7,053 nt of DNA from Bacteroidales bacterium (GCA_028684405.1 JAQUGA010000130.1:1-7053); one strand, 5' to 3'; shown: positions 1 to 5,775, counted from the first letter of the stretch. Program-made: numbers and translations. Notes: a model not told the origin generated them from the letters alone.

Positions 1-152
1 GTTTAATTTATGTCAAATTAGTGGAACAAATATTGGGCAAAAATTGGCTAAACAACCAGTTATTGAGGTTTGGTGCGAGCCGCTTAGCCGATAAAATAGC
101 CGATAAAATACTTGATAAAAAGGGGGGAAATTCAGATAGTTCAGGATACTAG
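1..152 (+). CDS. deoC: Deoxyribose-phosphate aldolase, C-terminal end (partial)
   Basis: The window opens inside a reading frame (first full codon at 3, TAG at 150-152) that gives the last 49 residues of a protein. DeoC cleaves 2-deoxyribose-5-phosphate to glyceraldehyde-3-phosphate and acetaldehyde in cytoplasmic deoxynucleoside catabolism. The call rests on the segment LGKNWLNNQLLRFGASRLAD, which matches the known DERA pattern of LG..W....RFGAS.L near the C-terminus, where the last beta strand helps bind the substrate phosphate. The protein also ends in DSSGY; Escherichia coli DERA ends in ASSY and its terminal tyrosine reaches into the active site. The rest of the gene, including the Schiff-base lysine, lies outside the window. 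It converges with the R-M gene on the other strand, with a palindromic repeat between them. The palindrome at 178-191 followed by a T-rich run could end its transcript. Confidence 0.85.
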   Translation, partial: LIYVKLVEQILGKNWLNNQLLRFGASRLADKIADKILDKKGGNSDSSGY

Positions 153-175
153 ATTGAGATGCAGTAAATTAAGGA

Positions 176-345
176 ATAGGGCTTAAGCCCTTATACTTTA
201 TTTTTTCTTTATTAGCAGTCAGATAAATCTGACTGCAATAGATAGCATCTAAATAAAACATATATTCATCAGATAATAAGCTATTTATAAATGCTATAAG
301 CTATCTATTATTTTGGCTTCAGTCAACTGAAAAAATATTTCTTCC
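176..345 (+). repeat. Composite palindromic repeat, copy A (degenerate, truncated right end)
   Basis: First of three direct copies of the same structured element. Palindrome 1 is GGGCTTAAGCCC at 179-190. Palindrome 2 has 10-nt arms GCAGTCAGAT and ATCTGACTGC at 215-236. The 23 bases 272-294 are identical to 5579-5601 in copy C. Palindrome 3 is decayed: only TTGGCT-TC-AGTCAA remains around 313-326, against the perfect form in the other copies. The CTTCC that follows palindrome 3 in all copies ends here at 345; palindrome 4 is absent, and the sequence runs at once into the R-M stop codon at 353. Strand is given for the order palindrome 1 to 4. It fills most of the 200-base gap between deoC and the R-M gene. 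Confidence 0.85.
178..210 (+). terminator. Possible terminator for deoC inside repeat copy A
   Basis: A perfect 14-base palindrome (AGGGCTTAAGCCCT, 178-191) lies 25 nt after the deoC stop and is followed by a T-rich stretch (192-210, mostly T). The stem is short with a two-base centre, and the T-run has A and C interruptions, so termination is only plausible. It is also the first palindrome of repeat copy A. Confidence 0.35.
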
Positions 346-352
346 TTGACGC

Positions 353-3300
353 CTACTCTATTTCAATTTTATCAATTTCTTTCATCAGCCTGGCCGTTTC
401 CGATAACGCAACAATTATTTTTTGATAGTGCAAAATGTCTTCAACCTCCAATTTTCTTCCTTTGCGGTCTTTGAGCCATTTTTGGGCGGGTTGGTAACCG
501 CCAATGTAAAACTCCCAAGCTACTTGCGGAACATTGTCAAAATACTGCGTGTCGTTGATGTAAACTTTGCCGTCTTTGTATTTGGGTTTGCCTACTTCAT
601 TATTTCCGTCAATAGGATATTGCGTGATGTATTGCTCCACTTTTGGACTTTCCAATAAATGAATTTGGCGAATTTCTCCACCTAATTTTACCAACTGCCA
701 AAAAGTATCTTTGTCTTTTGGATAAGGCACTCTCGGAAAATCTATTTTTAAAAATTCTTTGTATTTCTCTCGGTAGGTGGGCGAATGTAAAACCGCATAG
801 ATGTAATCTAAAATATCAATTGGTGCAAAGGTGTTTTCGGTAGTTTCCTTTTCATTGGTAAAAGTCAAACCTAAATTCTCTGCTATTTGATTGACGATTT
901 CAGTTTTTAGATTGGGTGTTCTTTTTTCTGTTTGGTCAATTGTTTGCTGACCTGAATTGTCGGGATATAGGTAAAGCGGAAAAAGATTTACTCCACCACG
1001 TCTAAAAATATTTGCGTCAACTGGATGTTTTGAAACGGTTGTTAAACACCAATCAATATCACCAACTGCCAATCCTTGTCGTCCAATTCCTAATAATAGG
1101 TTTTCTTTGTTCTTTACATTTATAACGAGTTCTTTTCTTGGTCTATCAACAACAATTCTGTCGAAATAAATAAATTTGTTTTCAAATGGACGATATGCAC
1201 ATTTAATTATTTCTTCATTTATCTTTACTTTTGATAACTCAATTTGAGCGTTTTTTATATCAAAGTCGGAAGAAGATTTAACACCAAATGTTTTAAAAAT
1301 ACTTTCTTCATTTAATTCAGATTGAGAAAAATCATAAAGCCTTTTTGATAAAATATTTTTGCTTTCGTCAATACAGAAATTATCTCTGTGCGTTTGAAAG
1401 CCCATTACATTAACTTGAAACAGATTTGTTGGATTGATGCCTTCGTTATATTTCAGATACATTCTTTCATCAATGTTCTTAAACAGATAACTGTTTTTGA
1501 ATGGAACAAAATTGTTGAAAGCAACTGAATTTAGATTATTATTTGATAAGAAGTCATATTTTAAATCTCGTTTTCCGAATAGGTCGAAATGAAATAGTTG
1601 TCCTAATTCATTAGGTTTTTTCTTCCCTGTTTTTACGAAGATGTTAATTGAAACTCCTTGCTCAATATCAAAAACATTTACATCTACTGAACCGTCTGGG
1701 GCAGTCTCTTTTTTCTTAGCATTACCGTGTAAATCAATCGTATAAATTTTGTCATAAGTTTTAAGCAAATGCCAACGCATTCCCCTAAAAGTTGGATTAT
1801 CTAAGAATCCGTGTGGATTGATAAAAGCCAAAACACCACTTCCATTTTTTTCTATAAAATGCTGGCCATATCGCAAAAACTTTACATAATCGTCATTGAT
1901 GAATTTTGAATTTTGTTCTTTGAGTTTTTCCTTTCCCCCTGGTTCTTTTTTGTAATCTTCCATCAATTTCATAATCCATTCGCCTTTATTGGCACTTTCT
2001 CCGCTGTATGGCGGATTTCCAATAATACACATTACGGGCGTATCTCTTTTGATGTAATTGGCTTCGTTGGCTTCGGTGCTTAACCAATTGGCAAAGAGAG
2101 TTCCAGTATCGGGATGGCTCTCTTCCAAGCTGTTGGTAAGATAAACTCTAAAACGCTGATTGGTAGTTGGGTTGTATCCCGTTTCTTTTAGCAGCAAATC
2201 CAATTTCAAATGAGCCATAGCGTAGCTTGCCATCAGCAATTCAAAACCATTGAGGCGAGGCAATAAATGAGTTTCCACATAATTGCTCCAAATGCCTTGT
2301 TGTCCTTGGAATTTTTTGTGAATGTGTTTTACCACTTCTGCCAAAAAAGTTCCTGTTCCTGTGGCTGGGTCAAGAATTTGCACTTTGTGTACTTCTTGCT
2401 CCATTTGTTTATAACCTGTTGCCGAACGCTTGTCTGCGGTTTGAGTATTTACTTTTATGGTTGTTTTACTGGTGTCGGCAAGTCCTTGCGGTAAATCAAA
2501 TTCCGTTTTTAGAATGTCGTCTACCGCCCGAACAATAAAATTCACAACGGGTTGTGGTGTGTACCAAACGCCTCGGGCTTTTCGCAATTTGGGGTCGTAC
2601 TCGCTCAAAAAAGTTTCGTAAAAATGGATAATGGGGTCTTCCATTTTGGTCGACTTTCCATAGTTTTTCAAAATTTCTTCAACATTGCTTGCCAAAAAAA
2701 CATCGGCAAGTCCATCTACAATCCATTTAATACGATCGTCGATATCGGGACCTGAAATATAGCCAAAGAGTTTTCGCAAAAAAGGATTCGATTTTGGAAT
2801 TAATTCTGCTGCTTCCTGCCTGCTGAAAGTTCCCAAAGTTTGGTCGTGCAAACGAGCTGCAAACATTCCATAAGCAATGGTTTGTGCATAAACATCTGCA
2901 AAACCTTTGGGCGTAATATCGTGAATAAGAATGTCTTTAAACGCATTCATTTGGTCTTTCAAAGTGCTGTCTTCGCAATTTTCCTCATCGCTTGTCAAAG
3001 CTTTTTCGATAATATCAGAAAGAAGGCGGGCTTTGCCCGCCATCATTTCTGCTAATTTTTTTGTGCTTTTTATAGTTTGTCCAATGTGAGTACAAAATTC
3101 TCTTAAAAGATTTTCAAATCTATCGAAATTTTCTGGCAAAGATTTTATCCCTTTTTCTGTCAGTTCACCAATGGCTATTTTTGTAATATATTGTCCGTCA
3201 AAATAAAGATGAAAGTCCAAATAATCGGTAAAAATCAAGTTGTTAAGCGACGCTTTGTAACGGTCGAACTGTTCTTTATTTCCAGCTTTTCTCACACCAT

Positions 3301-3532
3301 CAAGGTCTTTGTCGCCAATGTCTTTTGCTTCGATAAATCCAATCGGAATATCCTTGTAGGTCAAAATATAATCTGGCGCTCCACAACTCTGTCTTTTGGG
3401 CTCGTTGGTAGCTCTAATTTCGGGAACCAAACTTTCTATAAGCTGCTGCAAATCGCCCCGAAAAGTGTGTTCGGTTGCAATGCCCAATTTATACCGTTGA
3501 TTTATGTTGTCTATGTATTGCTCTATTGTCAT
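353..3532 (-). CDS. Single-chain restriction-modification enzyme (nuclease + N6-adenine methylase + TRD), type ISP/IIG-like, helicase-less
   Basis: Predicted 1059-residue cytoplasmic enzyme that would methylate an adenine in a specific DNA site and cut unmodified DNA. Domains in order (numbering from the ATG): a PD-(D/E)xK nuclease at about 10-130, with PDY (D54) and GFIEAK (E68, K70); a helical connector at about 140-310; a class I methylase core beginning near GVWYTPQPVV (about 321-330), with the AdoMet loop DPATGTGTF (388-396) and catalytic NPPY (506-509), which marks an N6-adenine or N4-cytosine amino-methylase; a target-recognition region at about 640-860; and a C-terminal domain at about 880-1059 with DYIYAVLHSPTYR and FYIGGYQPAQKWLKDRKGR, typical of type ISP-like enzymes. 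No Walker A or DEAD-like helicase motif is present; true ISP enzymes of the LlaGI type carry a helicase and are about 1,600 residues. A TTG seven codons upstream (3553) is in frame, but ATG 3532 is preferred because a TACATTTG box at 3561-3568 would start the transcript almost on the TTG. No separate specificity or methylase subunit lies nearby. Direct repeats flank the gene. Confidence 0.88.
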   Translation of the reverse strand: MTIEQYIDNINQRYKLGIATEHTFRGDLQQLIESLVPEIRATNEPKRQSCGAPDYILTYKDIPIGFIEAKDIGDKDLDGVRKAGNKEQFDRYKASLNNLIFTDYLDFHLYFDGQYITKIAIGELTEKGIKSLPENFDRFENLLREFCTHIGQTIKSTKKLAEMMAGKARLLSDIIEKALTSDEENCEDSTLKDQMNAFKDILIHDITPKGFADVYAQTIAYGMFAARLHDQTLGTFSRQEAAELIPKSNPFLRKLFGYISGPDIDDRIKWIVDGLADVFLASNVEEILKNYGKSTKMEDPIIHFYETFLSEYDPKLRKARGVWYTPQPVVNFIVRAVDDILKTEFDLPQGLADTSKTTIKVNTQTADKRSATGYKQMEQEVHKVQILDPATGTGTFLAEVVKHIHKKFQGQQGIWSNYVETHLLPRLNGFELLMASYAMAHLKLDLLLKETGYNPTTNQRFRVYLTNSLEESHPDTGTLFANWLSTEANEANYIKRDTPVMCIIGNPPYSGESANKGEWIMKLMEDYKKEPGGKEKLKEQNSKFINDDYVKFLRYGQHFIEKNGSGVLAFINPHGFLDNPTFRGMRWHLLKTYDKIYTIDLHGNAKKKETAPDGSVDVNVFDIEQGVSINIFVKTGKKKPNELGQLFHFDLFGKRDLKYDFLSNNNLNSVAFNNFVPFKNSYLFKNIDERMYLKYNEGINPTNLFQVNVMGFQTHRDNFCIDESKNILSKRLYDFSQSELNEESIFKTFGVKSSSDFDIKNAQIELSKVKINEEIIKCAYRPFENKFIYFDRIVVDRPRKELVINVKNKENLLLGIGRQGLAVGDIDWCLTTVSKHPVDANIFRRGGVNLFPLYLYPDNSGQQTIDQTEKRTPNLKTEIVNQIAENLGLTFTNEKETTENTFAPIDILDYIYAVLHSPTYREKYKEFLKIDFPRVPYPKDKDTFWQLVKLGGEIRQIHLLESPKVEQYITQYPIDGNNEVGKPKYKDGKVYINDTQYFDNVPQVAWEFYIGGYQPAQKWLKDRKGRKLEVEDILHYQKIIVALSETARLMKEIDKIEIE

Positions 3533-3560
3533 CTTTATCCCAATCGGTTTCAAATAATCA

Positions 3561-3568
3561 CAAATGTA
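3561..3568 (-). promoter_or_regulatory. Candidate -7 box (TACATTTG) for the R-M gene
   Basis: On the - strand this reads TACATTTG, a full match to the Bacteroidota -7 consensus TAnnTTTG. It lies 28 nt upstream of the ATG at 3532. No clear TTTG is found about 19 nt further upstream; a CAAA (TTTG on -) at 3579-3582 is too close. The start of transcription would fall near 3555, giving a leader of about 22 nt to the ATG. Confidence 0.4.
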
Positions 3569-3632
3569 GTAATTTTATCAAATGCCTTGTCAGTTGATAG
3601 TTTTTTTGTTTGACTGTGCATATAAAAGCATT

Positions 3633-3825
3633 ATGGGGCTAAAGCCCTTAACTTTATTTGTCTTTATTGCAGTCAGATAAATCTGACTGCAATAAATAGC
3701 ATCAAAAAATAGTATAATTATCAGATTATTTGCAAGTTACAAACTACATAAAACATCTATCTATTTCAGTTGGCTTTAGCCAACTGATAAATAATTTCTT
3801 CCAGATTTTGTGCTTTAGCACCATA
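3633..3825 (+). repeat. Composite palindromic repeat, copy B (complete)
   Basis: Second direct copy, all four palindromes present. P1: GGGCT-AA-AGCCC at 3636-3647. P2: perfect 16-bp arms 3663-3678 and 3681-3696 around a central AA. P3: 10-bp arms 3766-3775 and 3778-3787 (TCAGTTGGCT / AGCCAACTGA) around TT. P4: GTGCT-TT-AGCAC at 3810-3821, followed by CATA. The spacer between P2 and P3 differs from copies A and C. It occupies the left half of the 446-base gap between the R-M gene and the FISUMP gene. It could fold on either strand in RNA or single-stranded DNA. No coding sequence is visible in it. Confidence 0.88.
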
Positions 3826-3829
3826 ATTT

Positions 3830-3871
3830 TTTATTTAACTTCCTGCCCTACGGGACAGGAAGTTAAATAAA
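3830..3871. repeat. Long inverted repeat (stem-loop) next to repeat copy B
   Basis: Arms 3830-3845 and 3856-3871 pair over 16 bases (TTTATTTAACTTCCTG on the left) and continue inward as CCC/GGG (3846-3848, 3852-3854) with one bulged A at 3855 and a small loop. It begins five bases after copy B ends, so it may be a fifth palindrome of that copy or an independent element. It lies about 110 nt past the FISUMP stop but has an A-run rather than a U-run after it in that gene's direction. Confidence 0.8.
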
Positions 3872-3875
3872 TCAC

Positions 3876-3940
3876 ATTTCGACACTTCGATAAACTTACT
3901 TCGACAGGCTCAGCACATCGCAGTGCAACGCTTCGCTCAA
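3876..3940. repeat. TTCGACA-type intergenic repeat
   Basis: The stretch contains three closely spaced, related words, TTCGACA (3878-3884), CTTCGATA (3885-3892) and ACTTCGACAGG (3899-3909), followed by CTCAGCACATCGCAGTGCAA. It is more GC-rich than the DNA around it. Similar TTCGACA.GCTCAG strings are, from memory, scattered between genes in many Bacteroidota genomes. Whether it is repeated in this genome cannot be seen from one copy. It fills most of the remaining gap up to the FISUMP stop codon, where no gene is visible. Confidence 0.45.
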
Positions 3941-3979
3941 TGTAAAAATAATCAAATAGTCAAATGAATCGAATAAATT

Positions 3980-4783
3980 CTAATCCCTCAAGCAACGGAC
4001 AGAAAACCCCATCTCCTTATAGTTGTAGTTCCTGTAGACATCGCTTGTAAAGTAGAACATACTCCGGAACCAGGCGTAATCGGTATTGAACTCAGTAGCA
4101 CTCCACCAGCTACCGTAAATGCCAATGTGGTCGAATGTACCATTGCTGCCACGGTAGCCACCCGGAAGGGCTGTAAAACCAGTTTCGTTGGTTGCTCCAG
4201 TATTTGGGCTATACCAGTGGGTTGTACCCGCTTCTTTTAACTTACCGCCAGCAACGACTTGTCCACCCAAATAATCAGTTAATTGTGTCCATTCGGCATC
4301 GCTTGGTAAATGCCAACCACTAGGGCATACACCTTGCACATCACTTGGATTGGCAGAGCTACTTGCTGAACCTGCCATGGCTGCTGGCCAATTGTATAAA
4401 ACGCCGTAAGTACCATATTTAGCTGTGGCTTTGGCAGCCGATACACTAGTGCCATCATAGCCATATACATAATAATAAGGTGTAGTTTGTGAACCCGTTC
4501 CAAGTCCAACCGCACTTGGCAAATATTTTAAGTTTTCTGCCATCCATTCTTGGCTACCTATCGTTACAGTTTGGTAAACATTTCCATCACGAACATCAGT
4601 AAATGAGCCACTTGTTGGCTCTTCAATTGTTGGTTGATAAAATATTACGCTGTCAAGCTCCGTATTTACATTGTATTGCCCGACCACAACTCCTGCCTTC
4701 ATTATATACATGGTATCATTTTGTGCATTTACACAAAATGCAAATAAAACCATAATTGCCGTTAAAATTATACTTTTTTTCAT
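3980..4783 (-). CDS. Secreted FISUMP-domain protein (Fibrobacter succinogenes major domain)
   Basis: A 267-residue exported protein of unknown specific function. Residues 1-20 form a signal peptide (KK, hydrophobic core, VNA before QN); there is no good lipobox at the only nearby cysteine. Residues 24-50 (MYIMKAGVVV...DSVIF) form a short beta module seen in many secreted Bacteroidota proteins. Residues 61-267 are a full FISUMP domain: FTDVRDGNVYQTVTIG, QEWMAENLKY, GVLYNWPAAM, CPSGWHLPSDAEW (C153), GFTALPGGYRG, GSWWSATE and the C-terminal GFSVRCLRD (C264). FISUMP proteins are known as surface or secreted proteins of Fibrobacter and Bacteroidota; a ligand-binding role is only inferred. It has no T9SS sorting domain of its own. 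It is the second gene of an operon, starting 6 nt after the stop of the T9SS-domain gene. The domain-coding part is about 45-55% GC in places, against under 35% in its flanks. ATG 4783 is supported by the signal peptide. Confidence 0.9.
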   Translation of the reverse strand: MKKSIILTAIMVLFAFCVNAQNDTMYIMKAGVVVGQYNVNTELDSVIFYQPTIEEPTSGSFTDVRDGNVYQTVTIGSQEWMAENLKYLPSAVGLGTGSQTTPYYYVYGYDGTSVSAAKATAKYGTYGVLYNWPAAMAGSASSSANPSDVQGVCPSGWHLPSDAEWTQLTDYLGGQVVAGGKLKEAGTTHWYSPNTGATNETGFTALPGGYRGSNGTFDHIGIYGSWWSATEFNTDYAWFRSMFYFTSDVYRNYNYKEMGFSVRCLRD

Positions 4784-4789
4784 AATTAT

Positions 4790-5296
4790 TTATTGTTTAA
4801 TTATTTCTACTGTTTTAATTTCTATACCATTATTGTATTGACAAAAATAAAAGCCCATTGGCAATTGACTCATATCAAACATTACAATATTCGAACTACT
4901 TACCACTTTAGTTTTCATTACTTTACCTTCAATATTCAAAATACGAAGTGTTCCATTTAAGCTTTTCATGCCACTTAAATCAATTGTCAATTCATTGCTT
5001 ACAGGATTTGGATAAGCAAGTAAACTCATCTTTTCATCATTTTCTTGCTCCTGGATGCTAACCGGAAAATTATAGAAACCTAAATACCGCAAAGTACTCC
5101 GAGCATACACTCCCTGAGTGTTGTCAGTTTTGGCAACAATAAGATTGCCCGAAGAAAATGTCAGCTTTTGCAAACTATTCAATGCATAAACGGTTTGTGT
5201 TCCGTTAATCTCTTTTACATACATGTTTTGTGCTTGTAGCCCAGTTAGTCCTATTCCTAAGAAGAATAGAACAATTAATTTTGTCTTTTGTGTCAT
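4790..5296 (-). CDS. Small secreted protein with T9SS type A C-terminal sorting domain
   Basis: A 168-residue protein exported by Sec and then, by its C-terminal signal, by the type IX secretion system across the outer membrane. Residues 1-22 are a signal peptide ending LQA before QN. Residues 24-48 (NMYVKEINGTQTVYAL..LQKLTF) form a short beta module that resembles residues 24-50 of the downstream FISUMP protein. Residues 92-168 are a type A sorting domain, with YPNPVSNELTID (95-106), LRILNIEGKVM, LPMGFYF and the end K-x-V-E-I-I-K-Q. Between them lies only a 40-residue linker, so there is no recognisable cargo domain; family members usually carry hundreds of residues there. It is first in the operon, with a likely promoter at 5395-5425 and a leader of about 90 nt. 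Function is unknown; it may be a structural or surface partner of the FISUMP protein, or a shortened gene. Confidence 0.85.
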   Translation of the reverse strand: MTQKTKLIVLFFLGIGLTGLQAQNMYVKEINGTQTVYALNSLQKLTFSSGNLIVAKTDNTQGVYARSTLRYLGFYNFPVSIQEQENDEKMSLLAYPNPVSNELTIDLSGMKSLNGTLRILNIEGKVMKTKVVSSSNIVMFDMSQLPMGFYFCQYNNGIEIKTVEIIKQ

Positions 5297-5394
5297 TTTT
5301 AGAATTTTAAAATCTATAAAATTGTTTTTTTTATCAAAACCTATTTTTTAAAGTTATTATAAAAACTTAAACCAATACTACTGAATAAAAAAAA

Positions 5395-5425
5395 CAAAAA
5401 TACAATATTTGTTTAATACAACAAG
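5395..5425 (-). promoter_or_regulatory. Candidate promoter of the T9SS/FISUMP operon
   Basis: On the - strand, TATTTTTG (5395-5402) matches the Bacteroidota -7 box TAnnTTTG, and CTTG (5422-5425) lies exactly 19 nt upstream as an imperfect -33 box (consensus TTTG). The same -7 octamer and spacing are found in front of the PLP gene. The start of transcription would be near 5388, leaving about 90 nt of A/T-rich leader with no obvious structure. Confidence 0.5.
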
Positions 5426-5481
5426 AATTTGATATGTTTTTCTCAGAAATAAATATAAAAGCATACGAATTTTTAAAAAAA

Positions 5482-5680
5482 ATGGGGCTAAAGCCCCTAC
5501 ACTTTATTTCATCTTTATTATTGCAGTCAGATAAATCTGACTGCAATAAATAGTGCTAAATAAAGCACCTAATCATCGGATAATAAGCTATTTATAAATG
5601 CAATAAATTATCTATCTATTTCAGTTGGCTTCAGCCAACTGGCAAAATATTTCTTCCAGATTTTGTGCTTTAGCACCATA
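5482..5680 (+). repeat. Composite palindromic repeat, copy C (complete)
   Basis: Third direct copy. P1: GGGGCT-AA-AGCCCC at 5484-5497. P2: 15-bp arms 5518-5532 and 5535-5549 around AA. P3: CAGTTGGCT-TC-AGCCAACTG at 5622-5641. P4: GTGCT-TT-AGCAC at 5665-5676, then CATA as in copy B. It has an extra small palindrome, GTGCT...AGCAC at 5553-5568, absent from the other copies. Its spacer resembles copy A (5579-5601 identical to 272-294), while its right end matches copy B. It fills much of the 479-base gap between the T9SS gene and the PLP gene; the rest of that gap holds the operon promoter and the PLP-gene terminator, and no gene is visible. Confidence 0.88.
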
Positions 5681-5722
5681 CCTTAAAACTGCCAATTCCC
5701 TCAAAATACATGGAAGAATTTA

Positions 5723-5758
5723 AAAAAAGAGCTGTCAGATATCTGACAGCTCTTTTTT
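5723..5758 (-). terminator. Intrinsic terminator of the PLP-enzyme gene (perfect palindrome)
   Basis: A perfect 36-base palindrome with 18-bp arms (5723-5740 and 5741-5758), starting 17 nt after the stop of the PLP gene. The stem is A6-GAGCTGTCAGAT, giving a U6 run on either strand, so it can act in both directions. Nothing reads towards it from the left, so its main client is the gene at 5776-6975. The stem core resembles palindrome 2 of the nearby repeats. Confidence 0.85.
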
Positions 5759-5775
5759 AATTCAAAAGTGAAAGT

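Noticed and set aside
2..94. Alternative frame at the left edge ending at 92-94
   Set aside because: The other frame ending at 150-152 gives an unmistakable DeoC C-terminus, so this one is a shadow.
353..3532. BREX PglX or a type I HsdM methylase
   Set aside because: No other BREX or Hsd genes are next to it, and it has its own nuclease motif and an ISP-like C-terminus with a built-in recognition region.
3191..3613. 140-codon + strand reading frame over the start of the R-M gene
   Set aside because: It lies antisense to the well-supported nuclease-coding region, gives a low-complexity F/V/I-rich product without recognisable motifs, and is explained by codon composition of the real gene.
3830..3871. 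Stem-loop as the FISUMP operon terminator
   Set aside because: In the direction of that operon the stem is followed by an A-run, not a U-run, and it is about 110 nt from the stop codon; a role in 3'-end protection is possible but unsupported.
4700..4783. Lipoprotein signal in the FISUMP protein (cysteine 17)
   Set aside because: The residues before the cysteine (F-A-F) do not fit a lipobox, whereas VNA-QN gives a normal signal peptidase I site just after.
176..5680. Repeats as a CRISPR array
   Set aside because: The copies are 170-199 bp, thousands of bases apart, with genes between them and no regular spacers.
176..5680. Repeats as integron attC sites with gene cassettes
   Set aside because: The palindromic repeat-gene-repeat layout is suggestive, but no RYYYAAC/GTTRRRY core sites were seen, there are several separate perfect hairpins rather than one imperfect one, and no integrase is visible.
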